In this document: positions 18,220 to 27,550 of the stretch, one piece after another
Numbering within the stretch: position 1 is the first letter of the stretch
Layout: each line of letters starts with the position of its first letter
Assembly: GCA_016718875.1 (NCBI GenBank)
Contig: JADKBL010000001.1
Location: 248,001 to 312,000 of the forward strand
From: Bacteroidota bacterium
Lineage (GTDB): Bacteria > Bacteroidota > Bacteroidia > Bacteroidales > VadinHA17
DNA: 64,000 bases
Reading direction: 5' to 3'
Made by a program: the position numbers and the translations under genes
The notes under the pieces: model-generated
Databases searched by the model: none
Seen by the model: the letters and a program-made list of their open reading frames with translations, nothing else
What the model was told of the DNA's origin: nothing

Positions 18220-21042
18220 TTAATTCTTGAAATATTTGGCAAACAATCTCTTGAGCTCTTCAAGTCTTACCGGTTTTGTAATAAAATCCTTAATCCCTGA
18301 TAATTCTGCCTTCCTCCTTGATTCGGGCATATTATCTGCGGAAAATCCTACAATAAGTGATTCCTTGTCCTGTTCAAGAATTCTTCTGGCTGATTCAAAT
18401 CCATCCATTTCCGGCATTATCAGGTCCATGATAATAAGATCATATTTTTTATTAGTTGCCTTGATGAGCCCTTCATTACCATCATCAGCCATTTCAAAAT
18501 AATATCCCAGTGTTTTAAGCATTGTTCCTATTACCTTTTGATTCATAAGATTATCTTCAACAACAAGGATTTTAAGATCGTTTTTCACTCCCTCCTTTTC
18601 ACTCCCTGAAGATTTCTCTTCTATATAATGAAAACTTGACTTGATTGCCTCGACAAGTTCAGAAATATCAAATGGTTTGATAAGATAATGATCAACTCCC
18701 ATTGTAAGGCATTTAAGGAAATTGCCGCGCTTATCATCAGAAGTAATTAGCATTAGAATAAAACCGCCAGATAAGTTATTTTCCCATATTCCTGCAATGG
18801 GTTCAAATCCATTCAGATCATCCTCATCCACAATAACAATAAGATCATAACGATCATCAGGAAAATTAAGATTTGCCTTAATCTGATTAATAGTAGTTTT
18901 CTGATAAGTTGTAATCTTTACCGAAAGTCCAATTTTATGAAGATCACTGAGAACTTCCTCATCACGGTTCTGGGAACCTGTAATAACAAGAGTTTTAATA
19001 TCCTGGAATGATTTTATCCGTGACACGTCCAGATCTTTAATAGATCTGTCATTTGAATAGGTTGGCAGGCTAAAGGATATCCTGAGTCCTCTGTTACCTG
19101 ACAAACCTGAAGGGCTTTCTGCAATAAGCTCTCCACCCATCAGTTCAACAAGCTGCTTTGCCAGAATGGTCCCAAATATTGAGTTGTCATTTGTCTTTTT
19201 TGAATTTGATTCAACATTAACAAAATCTCCGAATATTTTTTTAAGACTTGATTTCTCAAATGCAATCCCCGTATCCAGAAGTTCAAACCCAAGTGTAATT
19301 ATCCCGTCCTTATTGCTTTTCAGAGTACAACTCAGACGTATTTCACCTTTCTCGGTATTAGCAATTGAATGGTTAATCAGGTTGGTAAGAATTTGCCTGA
19401 GTCTGAATGGGTCACCAATAATACTTTCAGGTATCCGGTTATCAATAGTGGATGTGAATTTAACATCTTCTGAAACGGACTTGTTTGCAAGCTCTGTGCT
19501 GTAACTTAGCTCTTCCCTGAAATTGAAAGGAATTTCATCAAGGATCATTTTACCTGATTCTATCCGTGAAAAATCAAGAATATCGTTTATTATGTTTAGT
19601 AGAATCTCTGTTGACCTTCTTAGCAGTACAACTATATCCTTAATCTCCCCGGATAGTTCAAACCTGTTAAGGACATCTGTCATACCTATTATTCCGTTTA
19701 ACGGAGTACGAATCTCATAACTCATTCTTGCCAGAAATTCTGACTTTGCAACGTTTGCTTTTGCCTCATTCTTCCTGGCTGATTCAAGCATTGTTACATC
19801 AAGTAATACTTCCATAGTAGCTTCCTCGCCCATGAAAACCAATGGAAGGCTATTCCTGTAAAGTACTATTTCCCCTATTTCTTTCTTAATTACAATGAAA
19901 TGTTCGGGATTGAAAGAACTGTCAAGCTCTTTGGAGAAGTAATTGTTTTCGTCCGAAAGTGAGGTTTCAGGAAAAATTTTACCCACCATGTCGGCTTCAC
20001 TTGCATACGAATACTGACTTGCCGCTACTCTGTTTGCCTTAATAATTTCCCTGTTCTTATCGTGAATTATAACGCCTGCGGGCATCTCCTCAACAAGCCG
20101 ATAAAGCATCTTCTCTGACTCCTTCAGTCTTTCTGTCTCAGCTTTCTGTGATTTTATGTATCGTAACAGGACCATAATTATCAGTTGGATGAACAACAAT
20201 GTCCCCAGGACTATGAAGAGAGAGTTCCTTATGATGTATTTCTGAAAGAAATCTGTTGGTGCAGAAAAAACAAGAGCCAGATCTCTCTGAAGAAGCTGAG
20301 TAGAGTAATATGAAGAAATTATTTCCCGTCTTTTACCTTCAATAGTAGTACTGTGAACAAGATTTTCAAATGAACCGGCCTGAATTCCTTCGGTTATACT
20401 TTTTATTGAAGAGTACTGATTTTTTTTACCGCTGTTGTCATAAACAATATCACCATAATCACTTACAACCCATTGCCACTGATAATCCTGAAGGTTAAAC
20501 TCTGTAAAAATTGCATTGAAATACCTCTGGAAATCAACCGTAACCACAACATTTCCAATTGCTTTATTATCCTTAATTAATGGGAGATAATAATCAAATT
20601 TCTTGTTCTCAGCCACAAGCTCTTCCTTATCCCTTATCTCTGCCTGCTCATTAACAATAAAAGTCTGTTCAAGCCATTCTCCTGATTCCGCATCCGAATC
20701 TTTTTTTAAAGTATACTCATTCTGCTTATTATCATAAAGTTTGATCCCCGTTACAAACTCCCCATATTGCGAAAAGAAGAGTTTCATTCTTTCACTTGCC
20801 CTGAAATGGTTATTGGAATTGGCAAAGAACTGAAGCAGATCCTCATCAAAACTAATCTTGGTCAGATCGCTCAGAAAGCTATTGTTGGTATTGTCTACTG
20901 AAAGTCCTACTATCTGAACCTGCCTGTTCAGCAACTCGGTAATGTAGCTTATCTGCTTATTGTATAAACTGTTATAATAGAAATAATTAGCCAGTAAAAT
21001 TACCAGAACTGCTGAATATACTATGATAAGAATCCTTTTCAT
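18220..21042 (-). CDS. Hybrid sensor kinase with degenerate kinase core and intact C-terminal receiver
   Basis: The 940-residue protein has transmembrane helices at ~5-22 and ~271-293 flanking a Cache-like periplasmic sensor. A PAS domain (~310-415), dimerisation and ATPase domains (~430-660) and two receiver-like domains (~680-805, ~822-938) follow. The phosphoacceptor His is replaced by Tyr442 (MSYEIRTPLN in place of MSHEIRTPLN). The N-box Asn is His558 (NLINHSIANT). The G1 box is DTGIAF, and the G2 box is reduced to SIFGTILAKQL. The first receiver lacks a normal phosphoacceptor (VIVDEDDLNG). The last one is canonical, with Asp873 (IIMDLIMPEMDG), Ser901 and Lys923. It most likely acts as a non-catalytic sensor scaffold whose receiver is phosphorylated by another kinase. 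Confidence 0.9.
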   Translation of the reverse strand: MKRILIIVYSAVLVILLANYFYYNSLYNKQISYITELLNRQVQIVGLSVDNTNNSFLSDLTKISFDEDLLQFFANSNNHFRASERMKLFFSQYGEFVTGIKLYDNKQNEYTLKKDSDAESGEWLEQTFIVNEQAEIRDKEELVAENKKFDYYLPLIKDNKAIGNVVVTVDFQRYFNAIFTEFNLQDYQWQWVVSDYGDIVYDNSGKKNQYSSIKSITEGIQAGSFENLVHSTTIEGKRREIISSYYSTQLLQRDLALVFSAPTDFFQKYIIRNSLFIVLGTLLFIQLIIMVLLRYIKSQKAETERLKESEKMLYRLVEEMPAGVIIHDKNREIIKANRVAASQYSYASEADMVGKIFPETSLSDENNYFSKELDSSFNPEHFIVIKKEIGEIVLYRNSLPLVFMGEEATMEVLLDVTMLESARKNEAKANVAKSEFLARMSYEIRTPLNGIIGMTDVLNRFELSGEIKDIVVLLRRSTEILLNIINDILDFSRIESGKMILDEIPFNFREELSYSTELANKSVSEDVKFTSTIDNRIPESIIGDPFRLRQILTNLINHSIANTEKGEIRLSCTLKSNKDGIITLGFELLDTGIAFEKSSLKKIFGDFVNVESNSKKTNDNSIFGTILAKQLVELMGGELIAESPSGLSGNRGLRISFSLPTYSNDRSIKDLDVSRIKSFQDIKTLVITGSQNRDEEVLSDLHKIGLSVKITTYQKTTINQIKANLNFPDDRYDLIVIVDEDDLNGFEPIAGIWENNLSGGFILMLITSDDKRGNFLKCLTMGVDHYLIKPFDISELVEAIKSSFHYIEEKSSGSEKEGVKNDLKILVVEDNLMNQKVIGTMLKTLGYYFEMADDGNEGLIKATNKKYDLIIMDLIMPEMDGFESARRILEQDKESLIVGFSADNMPESRRKAELSGIKDFITKPVRLEELKRLFAKYFKN

Positions 21043-21101
21043 TCTTATTGTTCCTTTGTCTTCAATTGGATATAAAGATAAGATTTATGCTGCAAATTTC
21101 A

Positions 21102-22028
21102 TCACCGGTACTTACGGTCATCTGTTTCCATAATGTTCAGGTAGCTTTTGTACCTGAGAAAGTCTATGTCTCCTGCTTCTACAGATTTTCTGACAGCACA
21201 GTCCGGTTCATCAAGATGAAGACAATTATGAAACCTGCAATCTTTTGAAATCTTAAAAATCTCCCGGAAAAAGTGGTAAATCTCACTCCTGTCCATATCT
21301 ACTACTCCAAAACCTCTGATTCCCGGAGTATCAATTACATATCCACCAAATGGCATCTTATGCATTTCGGGAAAAGTAGTGATATGCTTTCCCTGTTTAT
21401 GGTAATCTGAAATCTCCTCTGTTTTAAGATTAAGCGAGGGATTGAGTATGTTAAGCAATGATGTTTTTCCCACACCCGAATAACCGGAAATAAGACTTAC
21501 CTGATCCTTAATCAATAACTTAAGCGGCTCAAGGTCATTTGATGATTTGAGTGAAAGACTAAGTGTTTTGTATCCTATCTTCCTGTACATGGTTTCAAGA
21601 GAGTCCATTTTTTCAAGCTCTTCTTTGCCATACAGGTCTGTCTTGTTAATAAGAATAATTGCCGGTATTCTGTAAGCCTCGGCAGCAATTAGAAACCTGT
21701 CAATAAATTCTATAGGGGTTTCAGGCAGGATAATCGTTACCATAAGGAATGCCTGATCAACATTTGCTGCAATGATCTGTGAATGCCTTGACAGATTTGA
21801 AGATTTGCGGAGAATATAATTACGACGGTCGAGAACTTCAGTTATTATACCACTGCCTGTTTTCCTGTCAATTTCAATAAGAACATTATCACCCACAGCA
21901 ACAGGATTTGTGGTTCGCAATTCCTTCATACGAAGCTTGCCTTTGATATAGCTGTCGATTACTTTATTTTCACCATAAAGGACACGGTACCTGCTGCCGG
22001 TTGATTTTATGACAATGCCTTTTTCCAA
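21102..22028 (-). CDS. rsgA: Ribosome small subunit-dependent GTPase A
   Basis: The 308-residue length is usual. An N-terminal OB fold is followed by a circularly permuted GTPase: NKTDLYGKEE (G4) precedes SGYSGVGKTSLLN (G1) and DTPGIRGFG (G3). The C-terminal zinc finger has CRFHNCLHLDEPDCAVRKSVEAG. RsgA checks late maturation of the 30S subunit and releases RbfA in a GTP-dependent step. It lies downstream of the phosphofructokinases with a 124-bp gap, so it probably has its own promoter. Confidence 0.95.
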   Translation of the reverse strand: MEKGIVIKSTGSRYRVLYGENKVIDSYIKGKLRMKELRTTNPVAVGDNVLIEIDRKTGSGIITEVLDRRNYILRKSSNLSRHSQIIAANVDQAFLMVTIILPETPIEFIDRFLIAAEAYRIPAIILINKTDLYGKEELEKMDSLETMYRKIGYKTLSLSLKSSNDLEPLKLLIKDQVSLISGYSGVGKTSLLNILNPSLNLKTEEISDYHKQGKHITTFPEMHKMPFGGYVIDTPGIRGFGVVDMDRSEIYHFFREIFKISKDCRFHNCLHLDEPDCAVRKSVEAGDIDFLRYKSYLNIMETDDRKYR

Positions 22029-22152
22029 TACTTAATATTTCGTGCAAAATTAATCATTATGATGTAATAACATTTTATTAATAAGAAGACGAATCATGCG
22101 TGGACGCCCTCTTGTGTTTTATCTAAATATCAGACTTCATTCTTTAAGATCA

Positions 22153-23379
22153 TTAACTATCCGATGCCATCAGCAGGAACGGTTTCATTTCAAAACTGTG
22201 ATAATATGGCCTGAGTCTTTCAGTATTGTAGTGCTCTGATACTTTCACAAGCTTCTTGGATGATGTAATTACATCTATAGGAACATTATCATAACGTCCG
22301 TTTTTGAGGACTACTATTCTGCCGTGAACACCTTTGAGAATAAGATCCAGTGCAAGGTTACCATATGCCATTGGTACTATTGAGTCAATAGCATCAGGAT
22401 CGCCTCCGCGGACCATATAGCCAAGCTTCTGGTTAATAATATTTATTGTTTTTCCGTTATTGTATTTTGATGATAGTTCTTTCAGCCTTTGTGAAACAAC
22501 ATCTCCGATACCCCCAAGTTTTGCATGTCCGTAAGCATCCTTTTCACTGTCGGAGAACATCATTTCGCTTCCTTCGAACATCGCTCCTTCTGAAATAAGA
22601 ACAACCGAATACTTGCTTGGATTATGATTCCTGTCTTCAACAAGCAGCTTTGTCAGCAGCTCAATATCGAATTTCCATTCAGGAATTACACATCTGTTTG
22701 CAGCGCCGGCCATTGTAGGAAGCATAGCAGTAAAACCTGCATAGCGACCAAAAACCTCAAGAACCAGAAGCCTTTCATGAGAACCGGCTGAAGTTCTCAG
22801 GCTGTTTGTCATCTGGATAGTCCGTGTTACACAGGTACTGAAGCCAATACAGTAATCAGTTCCGGGAACATCATTATCCATTGTTTTGGGAATGGCAACA
22901 ACTTTAACACCCTGCTTATAGAGGTGAACTCCATAGCTTAATGTGTCATCACCGCCAATTGGTATAAGATAGTCGACACCAAGCCATTCCAGATTTTTTA
23001 TAATCTCAGGAGTAAGGTCATTATAATCAGCATTATAGGTATCCTGCAGATGATCAGGAACAGATGATTTCGACATATGGCTGGGACGGGTTCTGGAAGT
23101 GTGAAGGAAGGTTCCTCCTGTACGGCCTGCCTTATTTACAATATCATCAGTAAGAATCTGGAAATTGTTGCTGTTATCTGCCTTATGATCCCTTATAAGC
23201 TCAGTTATACCAGCCCAGCCTCTTCTTAAACCAATAACCTTGTATCCTTCACGGTTGGCACGGATTGTAACTGCACGGATCGCAGGGTTAAGTCCGGGAA
23301 CATCTCCGCCTCCTGTAAGAATAGCAATAATCCCTTTTGTTTTCTGAGTTGCCATAGTTTTTATTTTTTTGTCCATCAA
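22153..23379 (-). CDS. pfkA: 6-phosphofructokinase, probably PPi-dependent (copy 1)
   Basis: The 408-residue protein has the PFK nucleotide site GGGDVPGLNPAIRAV, catalytic PKTMDND (164-170), MTNSLRTSAGSHERLLVLEVFGR and MVRGGDPDAID. Two positions decide the phosphoryl donor in this family. Where ATP enzymes have Gly (GGDGS and PGTIDND), this one has Asp145 (GGDDT) and Lys165 (PKTMDND), the combination known from PPi-using PFKs. It would phosphorylate fructose 6-phosphate reversibly in the cytoplasm. A second, distinct PFK lies 127 bp upstream in the same orientation. Family is certain; PPi use is predicted from the two residues. Confidence 0.93.
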   Translation of the reverse strand: MMDKKIKTMATQKTKGIIAILTGGGDVPGLNPAIRAVTIRANREGYKVIGLRRGWAGITELIRDHKADNSNNFQILTDDIVNKAGRTGGTFLHTSRTRPSHMSKSSVPDHLQDTYNADYNDLTPEIIKNLEWLGVDYLIPIGGDDTLSYGVHLYKQGVKVVAIPKTMDNDVPGTDYCIGFSTCVTRTIQMTNSLRTSAGSHERLLVLEVFGRYAGFTAMLPTMAGAANRCVIPEWKFDIELLTKLLVEDRNHNPSKYSVVLISEGAMFEGSEMMFSDSEKDAYGHAKLGGIGDVVSQRLKELSSKYNNGKTINIINQKLGYMVRGGDPDAIDSIVPMAYGNLALDLILKGVHGRIVVLKNGRYDNVPIDVITSSKKLVKVSEHYNTERLRPYYHSFEMKPFLLMASDS

Positions 23380-23506
23380 TTTTCAATTGAATAATTCATA
23401 AAATTATACCAAATCCAATTAAAAAGCAATTTATGTAATTTATTGGCATACAAAACAAAAAAGAGACGTTGATGCAACTCTTTGAATTAATAAAAACAAA
23501 TATTAA

Positions 23507-24757
23507 TCAGAATTCGGATGATTCATCCCATTCAAGGATTTTAAAGAAATCAAAGTCTTCCGGGTTCTTAACATATTTTTTAGCACCCTTGTAATCAGCC
23601 TTGGTGATAAAATGAAGATTATTCCTGAAAATCAGTTGTACATGTTCAGTCTCGACATTTACCAGGCGTGGTTTCACCTTCCCGTTTGCATCCTCCACAT
23701 CTTTAAGGTACAAAGGCAGAATGTGACCTGTCCTGTCAACAGTAACCATACAGCCTGTTTTTCCTTCCTTGAAAAGTTTGTAAACACCAAGCCCAAGCCT
23801 GGTAGCATAGCTCAGGTCATACGCAACGGGACGGCAGCACCTTAGCTCATAACCCATTTCATTTGGACGTGATTTTACAGTTATTCTCAATTCCTTCAAT
23901 GCCTGCTGTGTGAGCATGTTAAAGATATGTGACTTGCTTACATTACCCAGTTCAGGATGACCATGATCATCGTATGTGAAATTTATACCTGTATCGATAA
24001 TCTCTTTCTCGCTCATAAAATGGAAAACACCTTCCGAAATTATAGCCACTCCGTAATCGATCCCAAGAAGCCTTCTTTTAACCATCGATGAGATTACCAG
24101 CCTGGTAATCTTGTCAAAGGTGATCTTCGTTTTATTGAACATCTCCGGGATAATGATCATTGGGTAGTGACAGGCAGTACCAATTCCAAATGCAAGGTGA
24201 CCGGCTTCACGTCCCATTGCAGATACTACAAACCAGTTGCCGCTTGTACGTGCATCTTCATAAATAGTAGTTGCCAGACGAACCCCCTCCTCTTTTGCAG
24301 AGTGATAGCCAAAAGTAGGTGTTCCTTCAGGAAGAGGCAGGTCATTGTCAATTGTTTTGGGAACGTGTATATTCTTAACGTCCATTTTTTGTTCGGAAAG
24401 AAATTTTGTCAGCCTGTTAGCTGAGGAAGCTGTGTCGTCACCACCGATTGTGACCAGCAGCTTGACGTTATTTTTTTTGAAGAACTCGGTCTTAAATTCA
24501 TCATCTTTGGGTTTATGTCTGCTCATCTTGAGGGCAGAACCACCCCTGCTGTATATCTTGTCAGCAAATTCAAAATCGAGGTAATCATACTGGGGCTCGT
24601 TTGCAAAAAGAGATTTATATCCTCCGTTTATACCAAGTACGGTATATCCGTTCAGGAGAAAGATTTTTGTCACGGCACTTATTACTGTATTAATTCCCGG
24701 GGCAGGTCCACCGGCACAAAGAATAGCTACTGCATCTTTCATGGGTTCAGATTTCAT
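23507..24757 (-). CDS. pfkA: 6-phosphofructokinase, probably PPi-dependent (copy 2)
   Basis: The 416-residue protein is a divergent paralogue of the downstream copy. It has CAGGPAPGINTVISAV, GGDDTASSANRL (Asp108 at the donor-selecting position), HVPKTIDNDLPLPEGTPTFGYHSA (Lys134) and GREAGHLAFGIG in place of the usual GRY/HAGF motif. Like copy 1 it has the Asp/Lys pair linked with pyrophosphate use. The Gly-Arg-Glu-Ala-Gly segment and the SAKEEGV stretch place it in the long PPi-PFK clade. The two copies have little local identity, so this is an old duplication or separate acquisition rather than recent gene doubling. One copy may be regulatory or use another sugar phosphate. Confidence 0.9.
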   Translation of the reverse strand: MKSEPMKDAVAILCAGGPAPGINTVISAVTKIFLLNGYTVLGINGGYKSLFANEPQYDYLDFEFADKIYSRGGSALKMSRHKPKDDEFKTEFFKKNNVKLLVTIGGDDTASSANRLTKFLSEQKMDVKNIHVPKTIDNDLPLPEGTPTFGYHSAKEEGVRLATTIYEDARTSGNWFVVSAMGREAGHLAFGIGTACHYPMIIIPEMFNKTKITFDKITRLVISSMVKRRLLGIDYGVAIISEGVFHFMSEKEIIDTGINFTYDDHGHPELGNVSKSHIFNMLTQQALKELRITVKSRPNEMGYELRCCRPVAYDLSYATRLGLGVYKLFKEGKTGCMVTVDRTGHILPLYLKDVEDANGKVKPRLVNVETEHVQLIFRNNLHFITKADYKGAKKYVKNPEDFDFFKILEWDESSEF

Positions 24758-25063
24758 TACAGATTATACAAATGATCGTTAATTAATAATATTAAATAAT
24801 TGTGATGCTTTTTTTTCAAGCAGACAAATATGATAATATCTTTTTAATAATCAGAATAGAATTTGTTCATTTTTCCAATTGTTTAATAGTAATTCGAAAT
24901 CCATTAACCACAGAGGACACAAAGTCCTTCGCCTTCGGCTCAGGATAACACAGAGCTCACAAGAAATATTATAAAGGCTCTGTGCTTTGGTTAAACATTT
25001 TCAACACCATCTTATTAATTGGAATTTTGGTTCCATTTTCTTAACTTTCTTAAAATCAATTCC
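24758..25063. other. Intergenic region between the phosphofructokinase and the TIGR01777 gene
   Basis: About 300 bp without a credible gene separate these divergent genes. The left third is very AT-rich and probably holds the phosphofructokinase promoter. The middle contains the CACAGAG-type imperfect repeat annotated separately. No RNA gene is apparent. Confidence 0.6.
24904..24994. repeat. CACAGAG-type intergenic repeat with inverted ends
   Basis: The ends form an imperfect inverted repeat (TTAACCACAGAG at 24904-24915 and CTCTGTGCTTTGGTTAA at 24978-24994). Between them are CACAGAGGA/CACAAAG and CACAGAGCT/CACAAG, giving a period of about nine bases. Non-coding; origin unknown. Confidence 0.6.
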
Positions 25064-26056
25064 ATGAATGAAAGCAAATCTGATTTAAACAGACCGGATA
25101 ATCCATCTGTACTGATAACCGGAGGCAGCGGCCTGATAGGAAGATATCTCACATCTTCCCTCTTGGAAAAAGGATATAAGGTGTCGCATCTTTCGAGGAA
25201 TGCAAATCAGTTCGGGAAAGTGCGTGTCTTCCGCTGGGACCCTGAGAAAGGCATACTTGATCCAATGGTTTTTGAAGGAGTTGATTATATTGTTCACCTG
25301 GCTGGAGCAAACATAGGGGAAAAGAGATGGACAAGTAACAGGAAAAGCGAAATAGTAAACAGCAGGATTGATTCTGCAAAACTGCTGCATAAGGTTATCT
25401 CAGAAAACAATATTCGTGTAAAAGCTTTCATTTCTGCCTCAGCGGTTGGTTATTACGGATCAGTAACCTCTGATAAAATATTTACAGAAAATGATCCTCC
25501 GGCAAATGATTTTCTGGGGACTGTCTGCAGAAAATGGGAGGAGTCAGCAGATCTTTTTTCAGCTTCAGGAACCAGGGTTGTAAAAATCAGAACAGGAGTG
25601 GTAATGGAAAAGAGTGACAGTGCACTTTCAAAGATGATGATGCCAGCAAAATTCGGATTTCTGGTTCAGACCGGCAATGGCAGACAATATATGCCATGGA
25701 TCCATATTACAGATCTCTGCAATATTTATCTTAAAGCCATTGAAGATCCGAAAATGAATGGCGCCTTCAATGCGGTATCGCCTCAGCATGTGACGCACAA
25801 GGTCTTTGTTAAAACACTTGGGCAGGTAATCGGCAAGCCTGTTTTTCCTGTTCCTGTTCCGGGCATCATTCTTAAAGCGGTTTTGGGAGAGATGTCGGAT
25901 GTGGTATTGAAGGGGAGCAGGGTGTCAGCAGCGAAAATCACAGAATCAGGATACACATTTTTATATTCTGAGCTTGCCGGGGCTTTAAGAAGCGGATATT
26001 ATCCTTGGATGATCCTTCGGAGGTTTTCAATAATTATTAAGCCTATTTCATTTTAG
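25064..26056 (+). CDS. TIGR01777-family NAD(P)-dependent epimerase (SDR39U1-like)
   Basis: An upstream TTG at 25019 is in frame, but the ATG at 25064 gives the expected start, 14 codons ahead of the dinucleotide loop VLITGGSGLIGRYL. Other family marks are YIVHLAGANIGEKRW, SASAVGYYGS (catalytic Tyr and neighbouring Ser), KIRTGVVM, PWIHITDL and FNAVSPQHVTHKVF. The family belongs to the extended short-chain dehydrogenases; its physiological substrate is generally unknown, with a reported tie to cell division inhibitor SulA-like naming only by homology. The C-terminal ~20 residues (PWMILRRFSIIIKPISF) do not resemble the usual end, possibly from a late frame change. About 330 residues. Confidence 0.88.
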   Translation: MNESKSDLNRPDNPSVLITGGSGLIGRYLTSSLLEKGYKVSHLSRNANQFGKVRVFRWDPEKGILDPMVFEGVDYIVHLAGANIGEKRWTSNRKSEIVNSRIDSAKLLHKVISENNIRVKAFISASAVGYYGSVTSDKIFTENDPPANDFLGTVCRKWEESADLFSASGTRVVKIRTGVVMEKSDSALSKMMMPAKFGFLVQTGNGRQYMPWIHITDLCNIYLKAIEDPKMNGAFNAVSPQHVTHKVFVKTLGQVIGKPVFPVPVPGIILKAVLGEMSDVVLKGSRVSAAKITESGYTFLYSELAGALRSGYYPWMILRRFSIIIKPISF

Positions 26057-26070
26057 ATAAATTTTTTCCT

Positions 26071-26830
26071 TTAGTTCAACCCATTCTCAACTGCAAAATT
26101 CACCAGTGCGGCTGTATTTTTTGCATTTAATTTCTTAAGCATATTCTTTCTGTGGGAAATGACAGTTGATTCGCTGATTTTTAGAATTAAGGATATCTTT
26201 TTGCACTTTGCACTGGACAAGAAGTTTCGAAACTTCTCTTTTCTCGCTGGTCAGCTTTAAAACTGCATTCTCATTAAAAAGCCCTCTGTTCTCCTTCAAC
26301 AAGCCCTAAATCTGGTTCTGTGCGTGAATTTCTTCATCTAGCTGAATAGCTGTATTTAGAAACTGCAATGGTGTCCCGTCAGCCTTTCTTTTAAAAACCC
26401 TCGTCCTCGCCAGCATCCAGATGTAATCCTTACCCTTGGGTTTAAATTTATAGGCACCACCATAAATAATGTCAGAATCTATTTTCAATAAAAGATCAAC
26501 TGATTGATTAATAACTTCATAATCATCCGGATGCAGAACCTTTCTGAAATATTCAGGACCCAACAAATCTGCCTCTTCCCTGTTATATCCGGTTATTTCT
26601 ATTGCATACTTATTGAGATAAACATTTCGCATACTGTTTTCCACACCAGCTTTCCCGACTTCATTTATATAAATAAGTCCTGGTAGTTTGTCAAGCAGCT
26701 CTTCGTAAAAACTGAGTCTTTCTTGTAACTCATCGATTTCTTTTTGCAATAGTTCTGCCCTGTTTTCCATATCTATATTTTTAGTATCAGAAATCAGTAT
26801 CCGGACCGACATCCACAGATAAGTAAGCAT
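26071..26830 (-). pseudogene. PAS domain-LuxR type transcriptional regulator, disrupted
   Basis: Reading leftward, a coiled-coil start (better start at M21, position 26770: MENRAELLQKEIDELQERL) leads into a PAS domain (LPGLIYINEVGK, EITGYNREEADLLGPEYF, VLHPDDYEVI). The frame then meets TAG at 26306-26308. The same frame continues past the stop with GLLKENRGLFNENAVLKLTSEKREVSKLLVQ, the start of a GerE helix-turn-helix. A one-base frame change at a five-T run (26198-26202) restores KKISLILKISESTVISHRKNMLKKLNAK and the terminal VNFAVENGLN. So one nonsense codon and one frameshift separate the PAS from an otherwise good LuxR-type DNA-binding domain. Either decay or sequencing error could explain it; two lesions favour decay. 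Confidence 0.75.
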
Positions 26831-27549
26831 GTGACGCCCTTTATCCTTAAAAGATCATGCAACCAATAAGAACAATTGCTGCTTAACTACACTACCCAAC
26901 AGTATGACAGCTACATACTAAAGATATGAATTAAATTTCTATTGTTAATTGATTAACAATATTTTTAAAAGATAATATTGATTCACAAGGGAAGAAAACA
27001 TAAGGGTAGTGATTTTGCTTTAAAAAAAAGGTTCTCAAAAGTCTGTTTTAACCCCCCAAGGGGGATTTAGGGCATAGCCGTCAACCTATGAATTGTGTTT
27101 ATTAAGGAATGTGCTACATAAGTTTCCCCTCCTTTTGAAGGAGGGGTGGCCGGAACGATTGATTATATGATATTTACAAGGTTCGTTCCCCGGCCGGGGT
27201 GGTTGATTTAATAGATCTTGACAGATCCCTCTTATGGGGATACTATTAAGTACAAAAGGTTGAGGACGAGAAAAATATCATTAGACTTTGAGGCATAATG
27301 TAACAAATTTAGAAAACAGCTTTGCGTTACATAATTTTCTATGAAAGAGAGATAAGAAAATTTAATAATGAAAAATGAATTTAGATGACCAGTTAATCAA
27401 CCACCCCGGCTGCAGATTGACTTTGCAATGTATTAACTATCATTGTACTGCAGCCACCCCTCCTTCAAAAGGAGGGGAAACTCTTCATATTTATTTCTTC
27501 ACCAAAACTATGCTTAAATTAAGGCCTATGCCCCTGGAGCATTGGGGAG
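26831..27549. other. 719-bp intergenic region with palindrome and fold-back element
   Basis: No credible gene is present. The first ~210 bp hold a perfect palindrome (26941-26960). The rest is the nested inverted-repeat structure at 27051-27550. A 60-codon open frame inside it (27375-27557) merely follows the repeat sequence and has no protein-like features. Confidence 0.7.
26941..26960. promoter_or_regulatory. 20-bp perfect palindrome, candidate operator
   Basis: ATTGTTAAT and ATTAACAAT are perfect 9-bp arms around a TG spacer. It lies about 110-170 bp upstream of the disrupted PAS-LuxR gene and could be its operator. No T tract follows, so it is not a terminator. Confidence 0.45.
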
Positions 27550-27550
27550 T
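27051..27550. repeat. Nested fold-back (MITE-like) element of about 500 bp
   Basis: Three pairs of inverted repeats are nested around one centre. The inner pair is CCGGGGTGGTTGATT (27194-27208) and its exact complement (27395-27409). The middle pair is a perfect 29-bp match, 27122-27150 against 27453-27481, each itself a hairpin of CCCCTCCTT..AAGGAGGGG type. The outer pair is imperfect (27051-27076 and 27521-27550, CCCCCCAAGGGGGATTTAGGGCATAG-like). There is no transposase inside. It resembles a non-autonomous mobile or structured intergenic repeat. Confidence 0.7.
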
